In this document: piece after piece, positions 1 to 7,174 of the stretch | How positions within the stretch are numbered: position 1 is the stretch's first letter | Layout: the number at the start of each line of letters is the position of its first letter | From: an uncultured Candidatus Saccharibacteria bacterium | Lineage (GTDB): Bacteria; Patescibacteriota; Saccharimonadia; Saccharimonadales; Saccharimonadaceae | Direction: 5' to 3' | NCBI GenBank assembly: GCA_938042055.1 | Contig: CALIRX010000012.1 | Location: 1 to 10,619 of the forward strand | Length of the DNA stretch: 10,619 nucleotides | The notes under the pieces: generated by a model | Databases searched by the model: none | What the model was told of the DNA's origin: nothing | The model's input: only the letters and a program-made list of their open reading frames with translations | Program-made: the position numbers and the translations under genes

Positions 1-11
1 CCCGTAACCAT
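1..11 (-). CDS. Possible start of a gene running off the left edge
   Basis: An ATG at 11-9 (minus strand) lies 6 nt after a perfect TATAAT, the same spacing as six other starts in this window. Only three full codons (M V T) are visible, so nothing can be said about the product. It is inferred only from the promoter-to-ATG pattern and its position just past a terminator. It could equally be an untranslated stretch. Confidence 0.3.
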
Positions 12-17
12 ATGCTT

Positions 18-23
18 ATTATA
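18..23 (-). promoter_or_regulatory. -10 box (TATAAT) for the gene at the left edge
   Basis: A perfect TATAAT reads 23-18 on the minus strand, with 6 nt to an ATG at 11. There is no TGn extension; the three bases before it are TAG. Any -35 element would overlap the terminator hairpin at 28-54. The start of transcription would fall on or next to the ATG, giving a leaderless mRNA. Confidence 0.45.
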
Positions 24-27
24 CTAC

Positions 28-54
28 AAAACGCCCGTTTAACACGAGCGTTTT
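28..54 (-). terminator. Rho-independent terminator after the CHAP hydrolase gene
   Basis: This is an 11-bp stem (28-38 paired with 44-54, including one G-T pair) with a 5-base loop. It begins with AAAA and ends with TTTT, so it can act in both directions. It lies 19 bp beyond the stop codon of the CHAP gene and closes that transcription unit. On the minus strand only four Ts follow the GC-rich part, so it is moderately strong. Confidence 0.75.
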
Positions 55-73
55 TGTGTAGTTACTAGGGCTA

Positions 74-1213
74 CTAGAAGTAGATATAGGTAAGCCCAGA
101 GGCTGGTATCCTAGATTTAGGATCCTCAGGCCCACGATATAGCCCGTCCCACCACCTGTTGTAATCACTAATAGTAATCGTACCGTCGCCATTGACTGCT
201 TCGACATACATGACATGGCCATAATATCCGTCCATTGATACCGCAGCCGCGCCCACCTTGGGAACTGAACCTTGCTTAATGCCGTATCGTGCCGTCGTTG
301 CCGGCCACTGGTTAGCATGACCGGCGCCGCCAAAATGCGGAACATATCGTCCAGTACTAGCAACCTTCCAAGCAACATAACTTACACACTCACGCGTGTA
401 TAGTCCCCATCGATCGACATAAGCATCACGCGGCGCATTAGCCCACTCGCTTGGATATCCGCCAGTCCCCACAGATCCAGCCCCGAAAGTAAATCTCTTT
501 TTATTCTCCTTGAGCTGTTCTTCACGTAATTTAGCTACTTCAGAATTGCGCTTTTGTGCCAATGCAGCATAATTATTTTGGTCATTCTTCGTGTCAGTAA
601 TCAGTTTTGCCTTCTCAGATTGCTTAGCCGCCATCGCATTGCGCTGCAATTCCTGGTCGCGAAGCGTATTTTCGACAGACTTCTTATTCTCTTCCAGCTT
701 TTTCTGCAAAGACTTAATTTCTTTGATCTTATCATTCAATGAAGTTTTCAAAGAATTACGCTGTTCTTGCTTATCGATGTAATCGCTAATATTTTTTGAG
801 CTAGCAAGCATCTCCAGTGGCGAAATCTGATCATCAACATACAAATCTGCCAAAATTCGCCCCATCGCTTTACGATTGTGCTTAATTAGTTCTTCGTTCT
901 TTTTTATCTGGTCATTAAGGCTATTTATCTTCTTTTGGCTATCAGAAATCTGTGTCTGAATAGCTGATATTTGTCCGTTTATCTTATCAAGTTCCGCCTG
1001 TAAACTGTCAGCCATCTCGCCCAAGCGCGAAGCCTCAGAATTATAGTTGTCTGCTTCTTGTTGTTTTGCCTGAATTTCGGCGTTATAGTCGCGAGCCAAT
1101 ACGTGTGATGCCATGCCAAAAATGCCCGATCCAGCGAGCAATGCAGACATCGCCACCAGAGACGCTCTGCTGACTAATGATGCCGAAACTGGTGTGGTGG
1201 ACCGTAGTTTCAT
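74..1213 (-). CDS. Secreted coiled-coil CHAP-domain peptidoglycan hydrolase (PcsB-like, FtsEX partner)
   Basis: Probable cell-wall amidase/endopeptidase acting outside the membrane in septum splitting. Residues 1-40 form a signal peptide with a hydrophobic stretch around 17-36 and a likely cut after Val-Leu-Ala (38-40). Residues about 42-240 are a long charged coiled coil rich in K, E, Q and N, with a central break around 118-145. Residues about 265-379 are a CHAP domain with the expected catalytic Cys276 (ECVSY context), His333 (GHV) and a downstream polar residue (Glu338 or Asn352). This coiled-coil-plus-CHAP plan matches streptococcal PcsB, which FtsX activates through the coiled coil. The gene follows ftsE-ftsX directly, which supports the same partnership, although it has its own promoter in the 42-bp gap. 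The ATG at 1213 is favoured because it gives the signal peptide and sits 6 nt after that promoter's -10. Family and role are well supported; the exact bond cut is not known. Confidence 0.88.
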   Translation of the reverse strand: MKLRSTTPVSASLVSRASLVAMSALLAGSGIFGMASHVLARDYNAEIQAKQQEADNYNSEASRLGEMADSLQAELDKINGQISAIQTQISDSQKKINSLNDQIKKNEELIKHNRKAMGRILADLYVDDQISPLEMLASSKNISDYIDKQEQRNSLKTSLNDKIKEIKSLQKKLEENKKSVENTLRDQELQRNAMAAKQSEKAKLITDTKNDQNNYAALAQKRNSEVAKLREEQLKENKKRFTFGAGSVGTGGYPSEWANAPRDAYVDRWGLYTRECVSYVAWKVASTGRYVPHFGGAGHANQWPATTARYGIKQGSVPKVGAAAVSMDGYYGHVMYVEAVNGDGTITISDYNRWWDGLYRGPEDPKSRIPASGLTYIYF

Positions 1214-1219
1214 ACATCT

Positions 1220-1249
1220 ATGTTAGCATAAGCATAATCAGCATGTCAA
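1220..1249 (-). promoter_or_regulatory. Promoter of the CHAP hydrolase gene
   Basis: A perfect -35 TTGACA (1249-1244) is followed by 18 nt, a TGC extended element (1228-1226) and a -10 TAACAT (1225-1220, 4 of 6 to consensus). The -10 ends 6 nt before the ATG at 1213, so transcription should start at or next to the start codon. It fills nearly all of the ftsX-CHAP gap, so the hydrolase can be expressed apart from ftsEX. Confidence 0.65.
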
Positions 1250-1255
1250 GGACTT

Positions 1256-2242
1256 TTACAACTTAAGATATTTGCGAGTTGCCACCCAAGATGACGCCAC
1301 GCCAATTGCCGCGCCGACCAGAATCATACTCAAGAAAACCAGCACGCCGTACATTTTTAGATGATTCAAAAGATTATCGATAGGAATGCCGTATTTTACC
1401 ATCGGATCATGTGCAAGAATTAACAGCCCGTACCCAACCACCGTTGCGATAATTGCCGCGATAAATCCGTACATTATAGCCTCAACGATAAACGGACCTC
1501 TGATGAAACTGCGTTCTGCGCCGATCAACTTCATCATCTCAATCTCGTCCTTGCGGTTGAAAATTGCCATGCGAATAGTGTTAAAGACCACAAGCGAAGA
1601 AATCACCACGAAAACAACTGTAGCGATTGACCCACCGATACTCGCCAATCTCACCCAACTACCAACTGTTTTAATAGCTTGCTGGCGCTCACCTGAGAAT
1701 GATGGTTCCCTGTTAGGATCTTTGTACTTTTTATACAGATCATCTGTTTTAACAAAATTATTTAATGACTGCTGGTTGTTCAATTCTTTCACGGAAACAC
1801 GAAGCGTTGCCGACATCTCATTACTAGACTCACGAATCGCCTCAAGCGTGTCTGGATTATCCTTATATTGCTCGGCTTGCTTTTCACGCGCTTCTTCCGC
1901 GGAAATATACTTAACGCTATCGACATTATCTAATTTTTCAATTCGAGATTTAATCGTTTTAATCGTTTTTTCTGGCGTGTCGCCCTTTAAGTAAATTGAC
2001 ATATCGGCACGCTTGGAAACATTTGAAACAGTGTCAACCAAAACCTGGCGCGCTGATAATGTTATAAACACGATAATCAACGTGACGCTCATCACCGCAG
2101 TTGCAGCAATCGTTAGCCAGGCGTTACGACTAAAGTTATTGATGCCATATCGGCACATTCTGACAAACGTCAGCCAACCTCGTCGACGCTGACGTATACG
2201 AATAGTTTCTTTGCTTTTGTTGGATTTATTAGCTGATTTCAT
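1256..2242 (-). CDS. ftsX: Cell division protein FtsX (membrane subunit of FtsEX)
   Basis: This is the permease-like subunit of the FtsEX complex, which sits in the cytoplasmic membrane and passes the ATPase cycle of FtsE to cell-wall hydrolases outside. Its 328 residues show the family plan: a basic cytoplasmic N-terminus (about 1-40), a first membrane helix (about 41-64), and a large extracytoplasmic domain (about 65-200). Three more helices follow (about 202-225, 251-277 and 297-318), with a short cytoplasmic C-terminal tail. The charged KDEIEMMKLIGAE segment (231-243) after helix 2 is typical of FtsX. The start ATG overlaps the ftsE stop by one base (TAATG), a sign of translational coupling. 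A GAGGGAG stretch 12 nt upstream may act as a distant Shine-Dalgarno site. No separate promoter is visible, so it is probably expressed with ftsE. Confidence 0.93.
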   Translation of the reverse strand: MKSANKSNKSKETIRIRQRRRGWLTFVRMCRYGINNFSRNAWLTIAATAVMSVTLIIVFITLSARQVLVDTVSNVSKRADMSIYLKGDTPEKTIKTIKSRIEKLDNVDSVKYISAEEAREKQAEQYKDNPDTLEAIRESSNEMSATLRVSVKELNNQQSLNNFVKTDDLYKKYKDPNREPSFSGERQQAIKTVGSWVRLASIGGSIATVVFVVISSLVVFNTIRMAIFNRKDEIEMMKLIGAERSFIRGPFIVEAIMYGFIAAIIATVVGYGLLILAHDPMVKYGIPIDNLLNHLKMYGVLVFLSMILVGAAIGVASSWVATRKYLKL

Positions 2243-2925
2243 TACTGTTTATAACTCCCTCTCGCCTGATCAGAGGTGATTTTACCATGATCAATTGTAA
2301 TAACGCGTCGCTTTAACTTATTAACAATCTCCACGTTATGAGTCGTCAAAATAACCGTCGTGCCATACTTGTTAATCTTTTCCAGCAAGCGAACAATGTC
2401 CCAGCTGTGTTTCGGATCCAAGTTTCCAGTCGGCTCATCTGCAATCAGAATCTTCGGCTGACGCACCACTGCACGCGCAATCGCTACACGCTGACGCTCA
2501 CCACCAGAAAGCTGATGAGGGAAATGCTTTTCCTTCCCCTTAAGACCAACCAACTCAATCACCTTCGGCACAGTTGCCTTAATTTCCCGATTTGTCATTC
2601 CAGCAATTTCCAGGGCAAACGCCACATTCTCAAACACTGTTCGATTCGGAAGCAACTTAAAATCCTGAAATACCACGCCAATTTTACGACGCAACAGCGG
2701 AATATGCTTGTCCTTCAAATTATCATAATCAATTCCGCCAACCACAATTTTTCCAGAGCTTGGCTTTTCTTCCCTGGTCAAAAGCTTCAAAAGTGTCGAT
2801 TTGCCAGCACCCGACGTACCAACAATAATCACAAATTCACCAGCGCCAACATGAATGCTTGCTCGATTCAATGCCGGCTTGTTACTTTTTCCGTAGTTCT
2901 TCGTTACCCTATCTAACAGAATCAT
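2242..2925 (-). CDS. ftsE: Cell division ATP-binding protein FtsE
   Basis: ATPase of the FtsEX complex, attached to the inner face of the membrane through FtsX. The 227-residue length is usual for the family. All ABC motifs are present: Walker A GTSGAGKST (36-44), Q-loop Gln87 (VVFQDF), signature LSGGERQRV (139-147), Walker B ILIADEP (159-165), D-loop NLD (168-170) and H-loop His196. The FQDFKLL segment is characteristic of FtsE rather than LolD-type ATPases, and adjacency to ftsX settles the identity. It has its own extended -10 promoter in the 20-bp gap after prfB, and the ATG at 2925 is 7 nt from that -10. No Shine-Dalgarno sequence is seen, so the first gene of the ftsEX unit is probably translated from a leaderless mRNA. 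Confidence 0.95.
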   Translation of the reverse strand: MILLDRVTKNYGKSNKPALNRASIHVGAGEFVIIVGTSGAGKSTLLKLLTREEKPSSGKIVVGGIDYDNLKDKHIPLLRRKIGVVFQDFKLLPNRTVFENVAFALEIAGMTNREIKATVPKVIELVGLKGKEKHFPHQLSGGERQRVAIARAVVRQPKILIADEPTGNLDPKHSWDIVRLLEKINKYGTTVILTTHNVEIVNKLKRRVITIDHGKITSDQARGSYKQ

Positions 2926-2932
2926 TAATAGT

Positions 2933-2941
2933 ATTATACCA
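2933..2941 (-). promoter_or_regulatory. Extended -10 promoter of ftsEX
   Basis: TGG-TATAAT reads 2941-2933 on the minus strand, a perfect -10 with the TGn extension. It lies 7 nt before the ftsE ATG. The hexamer 17 nt further up (TCTAAA) is a poor -35, so activity would rest on the extended -10. The predicted transcript begins at or one base before the ATG. Confidence 0.65.
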
Positions 2942-2945
2942 TAAG

Positions 2946-4037
2946 CTAAATATTTTTAGAATTAGCATTTTGTTCTAAATATGCCGTGATAAATTCGTCA
3001 ATATCGCCGTCCAAAACACCTTGAGCGTTGCGATTTTCGTGCTTTGTGCGCGTATCTTTAACTAGCGTATATGGATGCAAAACGTAATTTCTAATTTGGC
3101 TACCCCAGTTTGCCGATTCGCCAGCCCTAAGATCAGACAGAGTTTCGGCGTGTTGCTCTAATTTCATCGCTAACAATTTTGACCGCAGAATCTTCAGCGC
3201 CGTTTCTTTGTTCTGAATCTGCGAGCGCTCATTCTGAATAGCCACCGTAATTCCCGTCGGCTCATGCGTCACTCGAACCGCCGAATCCGTCGTGTTCACG
3301 CCTTGACCGCCCTTGCCACCTGAACGATAGACATCAATTCTTAAATCATTCGGGTCAATTGATATTTCATCGGGCGCGTCAATTTTCGGCAAAACCTCGA
3401 CAAGTGCAAAACTAGTCTGCCGCAAATTGTCCGCATTAAACGGACTTAATCTTACCAAACGATGCACGCCATTTTCCGACCGCAATTTTCCATAAGCAAA
3501 AGATCCAGAAATCTCCAAAACGACCGTTTTAATTCCAGCGTCGTCATTTGTCGAGCGTTCCAGCGTATCAACTTTCATGCCAGATTTTTCCGCCCAGCGC
3601 AAATACATTCGCTCCAACATCGCCGCAAAATCCTGCGCATCCAGCCCACCTACGCCAGCGGAAATGCGCATGATTGCCGAGCGATTGTCATATTCGCCAG
3701 AGAATAATAAATCGGTTTTATGCCTATCAAAACTCTTCTCAATCGCCGCAACTTGCGCCTGAAATTCTGGCAATAAATCGTCATCACCAAGCTCCATCAG
3801 CTCCACCATATCACCAACCTGCACCGTCAAAGTCTGCCAAGGCTCGACGGTCTGACGAAGGCTGGCGGCTTGTTTCGTTAATTCTTGGGCGTAATCAGGA
3901 TTATTCCAAATTTCTGGCTGATTCAATTGATCATCCAGCTCCGCCAATTTCTGCTCCAAATCAGAAAACTTCAGCGCTTTTTTAGCCTGTTCAATTTCTT
4001 TTTCTAATTCACCAATTTTCTTTTTTAGCGGTTGCAT
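2946..4037 (-). CDS. prfB: Peptide chain release factor 2 (RF2)
   Basis: Class I release factor that reads UAA and UGA in the ribosomal A site and triggers release of the finished peptide. Counted from the ATG at 4037 it has 363 residues, close to the usual 365. It has an N-terminal helical domain, the SPF stop-recognition tripeptide (198-200, which marks RF2 rather than RF1) and the catalytic GGQ loop (243-245, GGKGGQGVN context). A longer reading from GTG at 4067 adds ten residues and overlaps the upstream stop as GTGA. I prefer ATG 4037 because the added residues do not look like RF2, and an extended -10 sits 7 nt before it. The +1 programmed frameshift common in prfB is absent: the frame is open throughout, so RF2 autoregulation by that route is not expected. 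secA-prfB-ftsEX proximity is also seen in Firmicutes. Confidence 0.95.
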   Translation of the reverse strand: MQPLKKKIGELEKEIEQAKKALKFSDLEQKLAELDDQLNQPEIWNNPDYAQELTKQAASLRQTVEPWQTLTVQVGDMVELMELGDDDLLPEFQAQVAAIEKSFDRHKTDLLFSGEYDNRSAIMRISAGVGGLDAQDFAAMLERMYLRWAEKSGMKVDTLERSTNDDAGIKTVVLEISGSFAYGKLRSENGVHRLVRLSPFNADNLRQTSFALVEVLPKIDAPDEISIDPNDLRIDVYRSGGKGGQGVNTTDSAVRVTHEPTGITVAIQNERSQIQNKETALKILRSKLLAMKLEQHAETLSDLRAGESANWGSQIRNYVLHPYTLVKDTRTKHENRNAQGVLDGDIDEFITAYLEQNANSKNI

Positions 4038-4044
4038 ATATTTT

Positions 4045-4053
4045 ATTGTATCA
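4045..4053 (-). promoter_or_regulatory. Extended -10 promoter of prfB
   Basis: TGA-TACAAT reads 4053-4045 on the minus strand, 5 of 6 to the -10 consensus plus TGn, ending 7 nt before the ATG at 4037. The -35 region (TATTCG at 4073-4068) is poor and lies in the end of the upstream gene. If real, it separates prfB from that gene and favours ATG 4037 over GTG 4067. Confidence 0.5.
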
Positions 4054-4063
4054 CGGCAGAGGG

Positions 4064-5296
4064 TCACCGAATAATACTATAGCCCATATTGGCTATCGCC
4101 CGATTTCGCTGTGACCACGCATCTGCGATAGAAGGTCGCACTTTCTCATACCACGATCTAATAGACTCTGCCTTCTCTGGGCTAAGATTTTTCACCGCAG
4201 CCTCAATCATACGATCTGTAACATATTGATTAAGACTTTCAACGCCCTCCCCCATAAGCCTAGCTGTACCTTCTTGAATTTTATTAGTAATACCATGTCG
4301 ACTTATATTGAGCTTAACCTCATGCTCGCCGTAATCTTGTAAACACTCTATCCTGTCAATCTCGCCGTCTTCATCAAAATAAGCAGTTGGCGTCTGACGT
4401 TCAATATCCGCCGTTCTATAATCCTCTAAAATTTGGTTCGCTTCAGCTTCACCTATCTCTCCTGTACTTAAGGCAAAACCTACAGCAGCTTCAAATTTTT
4501 CTGGCGAAGGAAAATACCATTTCAATGTATCACCCTCGACAACGCGAAACCCTAACCTCCCCTTCGATTTTGGTGCGCAATAACACATACCGCCTAAGAA
4601 TATTCTTAGCTCCTCTCCCCGACTAGAGTCCATGTATGTATATCGAACAACTTTGTTCTCAGTATAAATATTCTCTTCAGGGATCTCAACAACCGGCAGA
4701 CCAGTTCTACGTCCAAGACCAAGCATATTCGCCGCCAGATCAGAATCAACAGGTTTTTTTCGAGAGTCTACCTTATAGAAAAACCCAGCAGCCCTTAATC
4801 CACTACGACCAAGCGCTACAACTTCATTATAAGTACGCGGTGAACCACGTTCAAGCAATTGGTCCGGCGAGAGCAGTCCTCTAGATTGGCCTTGAGCCAC
4901 AAGACGCTCCTTATTGCTATTTATCGCACCAGCGTCAGTTGGCGAAGTAAGCACAATGCTCGATTCAGGAGCCTGCACAATAATTCCACCGCTACCATAT
5001 GTAGCAGTGCGACCATTTTCAATCAATGACATACTTACAGACACTCGCTCATCAATATCCTCTGGCCTAATTCGTAAGTCAATAGATTGACGTCGTACCT
5101 CATCATTAGAAGCATCTGTTTCCTTTGATGTATAAATCGCGTTAAAAAGAGAAAAAGGATTAAAAGCATGCACTAAATAGCGAAAGTTATCGGGATTATG
5201 TTGATCAGGGTCAGTTGTCTCACCCCAACACACAGGTTCATCTTCGTGGATGCTGTAAGGTTTTTGATTCGTAGGCTCTGATAATTCAAATGACAT
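4064..5296 (-). CDS. Unrecognised 410-aa cytoplasmic protein
   Basis: I do not recognise this protein. It has no signal peptide or membrane helix, so it is probably cytoplasmic. The first ~35 residues are polar and likely disordered. Residues about 39-125 look like an alpha/beta core, with His43 in a YLVHAFN strand, an alternating SVSMSL strand (86-91), and a glycine-rich turn (TYGSGGIIV, 99-107). A middle part (about 155-260) is mixed, with Cys238 and Cys240 close together. The last ~110 residues are charged and probably helical. It is a convincing gene: long, uninterrupted, with a near-consensus promoter 7 nt before its ATG. It ends in TGA, overlapping a possible GTG start of prfB by 4 bp, but prfB seems to have its own promoter. 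hpt diverges from it. A lineage-specific function is likely; none is assigned. Confidence 0.85.
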   Translation of the reverse strand: MSFELSEPTNQKPYSIHEDEPVCWGETTDPDQHNPDNFRYLVHAFNPFSLFNAIYTSKETDASNDEVRRQSIDLRIRPEDIDERVSVSMSLIENGRTATYGSGGIIVQAPESSIVLTSPTDAGAINSNKERLVAQGQSRGLLSPDQLLERGSPRTYNEVVALGRSGLRAAGFFYKVDSRKKPVDSDLAANMLGLGRRTGLPVVEIPEENIYTENKVVRYTYMDSSRGEELRIFLGGMCYCAPKSKGRLGFRVVEGDTLKWYFPSPEKFEAAVGFALSTGEIGEAEANQILEDYRTADIERQTPTAYFDEDGEIDRIECLQDYGEHEVKLNISRHGITNKIQEGTARLMGEGVESLNQYVTDRMIEAAVKNLSPEKAESIRSWYEKVRPSIADAWSQRNRAIANMGYSIIR

Positions 5297-5303
5297 ATTT
5301 TAT

Positions 5304-5332
5304 ATTATACACTATATATAGATATAAGTCAA
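5304..5332 (-). promoter_or_regulatory. Strong sigma70-type promoter of the unknown 410-aa gene
   Basis: TTGACT (5332-5327, 5 of 6) is followed by exactly 17 nt and a perfect TATAAT (5309-5304). The -10 ends 7 nt before the ATG at 5296. No TGn is present, and with a good -35 none is needed. This is the closest match to consensus in the window. The spacer is a run of alternating A and T. The predicted mRNA is leaderless or nearly so. Confidence 0.75.
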
Positions 5333-5372
5333 TAACATATTCTACCGCACCATTTTTCAGCGCCCAATTCTC

Positions 5373-5381
5373 TGTTAAAAT
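5373..5381 (+). promoter_or_regulatory. Extended -10 promoter of hpt
   Basis: TGT-TAAAAT at 5373-5381 (5 of 6 to the -10 consensus plus TGn) ends 6 nt before the hpt ATG at 5388. TTTTTC, 17 nt upstream, is a weak -35. The 91-bp gap thus holds two divergent promoters, this one and that of the 410-aa gene. No Shine-Dalgarno sequence fits between the -10 and the ATG. Confidence 0.55.
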
Positions 5382-5387
5382 AAAAAG

Positions 5388-5927
5388 ATGGATAAAGATA
5401 TTGAGAAAATTCTATTTACGAATGAAGATATAAAAACGGCAGTTCAAAAACTTGGGAAAAAATTGACCGAGGATTATCACGATAAAAATCCTGTCGTCGT
5501 GGGTATTTTACGCGGTGCGGCGCCGTTTATGATCGACTTGATACAAGCGATGGATTGCTATATGGAAATTGATTTCATGGCAGTTTCCAGCTACGGCGAC
5601 GACACAAAATCTTCTGGATCTGTAAAAATTATCAAAGATTTGGATACCGACGTGACGGATAGGTACGTGTTGATAGTTGAGGACATAATTGACAGCGGTC
5701 GAACCGCCCAGGCGCTAAGAGAATTATTTGCCGCAAAAAATGCTGCGTCGGTAAAAATATGTTCACTATTAGACAAGCCAGCGCGGCGCGAAGTTGACGC
5801 AAAAGCCGACTATGTAGGTATTGATACACCGAATGAATTTGTCGTTGGCTATGGCCTAGATTTTCGCCAGCAATATCGCAACTTGCCATACATCGGCGTC
5901 TTAAAACCAGAAGTTTATCAAGATTAA
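5388..5927 (+). CDS. hpt: Hypoxanthine phosphoribosyltransferase
   Basis: Purine salvage enzyme that joins hypoxanthine (and often guanine) to PRPP, giving IMP or GMP and pyrophosphate in the cytoplasm. At 179 residues it has normal length for bacterial Hpt. Visible motifs are the pyrophosphate loop LRGAAPF (41-47), the flexible-loop SSYGDDT (67-73), the PRPP loop [15 protein letters not shown] (94-108) with Glu98, Asp99 and the catalytic Asp102, Lys130 in LLDKPARR for purine contact, and a C-terminal VGYGLDF (153-159). Salvage fits a reduced, host-dependent CPR cell. It is the only plus-strand gene. It starts beside a leaderless promoter and ends tail-to-tail with murD, the two TAA stops sharing a TTAA at 5924-5927. 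No terminator is visible between them. The family call is firm; base preference cannot be read from sequence. Confidence 0.95.
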   Translation: MDKDIEKILFTNEDIKTAVQKLGKKLTEDYHDKNPVVVGILRGAAPFMIDLIQAMDCYMEIDFMAVSSYGDDTKSSGSVKIIKDLDTDVTDRYVLIVEDIIDSGRTAQALRELFAAKNAASVKICSLLDKPARREVDAKADYVGIDTPNEFVVGYGLDFRQQYRNLPYIGVLKPEVYQD

Positions 5928-7168
5928 AGCTCTTCTACGGCGGCGACAAATTGCTCACCACGATCAGAATAGCTCTTAAACATATCAAAGCTGGCGGCCG
6001 CCGGACTAAGAATCACCACGTCGCCAGATTGCGCTTTATTTTTGGCTAATTTGGCAACTTCTTTCATTCCTGCCATATTCAATTGGACAATTTCGCAATC
6101 AACTTTTTCTTCCCTTAAAACTTCCCTAATTTCATCAGCGTTAGCGCCATTGATAATTATCAATCGCACGTTTTGTCGGGCAATTTCTTTCGCTAATTCA
6201 GAATAATCCGCGCCTTTATCCGATCCGCCCAAAATCAAAATTTTCGGCTCCACAAAAGCTTTTAGTGCCGCAATCGCACTGCCCGGAGTTGTCGAAATAC
6301 TGTCATCGTAATATTTCACACCGTATTTTTCAGCAACAAACTTCAGTCGATGCGGTAGCCCCGTAAACTCGCTAAGCCCCCTCTTTATCTCATCATCCGA
6401 CACGTTCGGCAAAATCGATTTCACCGCCGCTATCGCCGCGCACGCATTATCAATATTATGTTTCCCCGGCAAGCGAATCGCAGAAGTTATGCTGTCCGAA
6501 AGAACAAATGGGTACTCCTTTTTCTGTGCCAAACTCGCATCTGCAATCGACGAACTAAACTCATTTTGAGAATTATAGACAACATAATCGTCCGCGGTTT
6601 GGAACTTGGCAATATTCGCTTTTGCCGCCAAATAGTCATTAAAATCAGCGTGGACATTCAAGTGGTCAGGCTCAATCATCAGCACCACGGCAACGTGCGG
6701 AGATTTCTGCAAATCCCACAATTGAAAACTGGACAATTCATAAACGACAATGTCATCTTTCTCAATTTTCGGCAAAATATCCAAAGCTGGCACGCCAATA
6801 TTCCCCACCAAATGAACGGTTTTACCTGCCGCGCGCAAAATCGACGAGATAAAACTACACGTCGTCCCTTTGCCTTTTGTGCCAGTCACGCCAATTATAG
6901 TCGCTGGGCAATTGGAAAAAAACTCATTTGTCGCCGACCAAATTTGACCGCTAGTCTTTATCTTTTTTGGCGGAAGACTTGGCGACCTAACGATTAAATC
7001 TGCATCCTCCAGCCCCGAAAATCCCGTCTGATAAGCCACATTTTCCGGCAAATTATCTACTTTTTCACGCTCGTCCGCCACCAAAAAATCAGCTTCCGGA
7101 AACTTCTCCCGAAAATAACGCAAATTAGATTGACCTTCAACACCAAAACCAGCAATGACAATTTTCAT
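5924..7168 (-). CDS. murD: UDP-N-acetylmuramoyl-L-alanine--D-glutamate ligase (MurD)
   Basis: Cytoplasmic Mur ligase that adds D-glutamate to UDP-MurNAc-L-Ala with ATP, an early peptidoglycan precursor step. At 414 residues it is slightly short. The N-terminal Rossmann-like domain (1-90) binds the UDP part. The central domain has the P-loop [10 protein letters not shown] (93-102), ELSSFQL (144-150), DHLNVH (168-173) and Lys183, the likely carbamylated lysine. The C-terminal domain has [10 protein letters not shown] (288-297), [14 protein letters not shown] (312-325) and the MurD hallmark [20 protein letters not shown] (388-407). The [10 protein letters not shown] segment replaces the usual DSKATN and lacks its lysine, probably a subgroup variant. 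The ATG at 7168 lies 6 nt after a perfect extended -10. With the CHAP hydrolase and FtsEX, it gives the window a cell-wall theme. Confidence 0.93.
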   Translation of the reverse strand: MKIVIAGFGVEGQSNLRYFREKFPEADFLVADEREKVDNLPENVAYQTGFSGLEDADLIVRSPSLPPKKIKTSGQIWSATNEFFSNCPATIIGVTGTKGKGTTCSFISSILRAAGKTVHLVGNIGVPALDILPKIEKDDIVVYELSSFQLWDLQKSPHVAVVLMIEPDHLNVHADFNDYLAAKANIAKFQTADDYVVYNSQNEFSSSIADASLAQKKEYPFVLSDSITSAIRLPGKHNIDNACAAIAAVKSILPNVSDDEIKRGLSEFTGLPHRLKFVAEKYGVKYYDDSISTTPGSAIAALKAFVEPKILILGGSDKGADYSELAKEIARQNVRLIIINGANADEIREVLREEKVDCEIVQLNMAGMKEVAKLAKNKAQSGDVVILSPAAASFDMFKSYSDRGEQFVAAVEEL

Positions 7169-7174
7169 AACCTG

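Noticed and set aside
1386..1994. A 202-aa open frame on the plus strand opposite ftsX
   Set aside because: It lies wholly antisense to a certain ftsX and has no promoter-to-ATG pattern and no recognisable domain. It is a coding shadow.
4064..4066. TGA read as an amino acid, as in Gracilibacteria and Absconditabacteria
   Set aside because: All genes have normal length with TGA as stop. The 410-aa gene ends at TGA right before prfB, and no family needs an in-frame TGA.
2946..4067. Programmed +1 frameshift in prfB
   Set aside because: The RF2 frame is open from start to end, and no slippery CTT-TGA-C site is present near the N-terminus.
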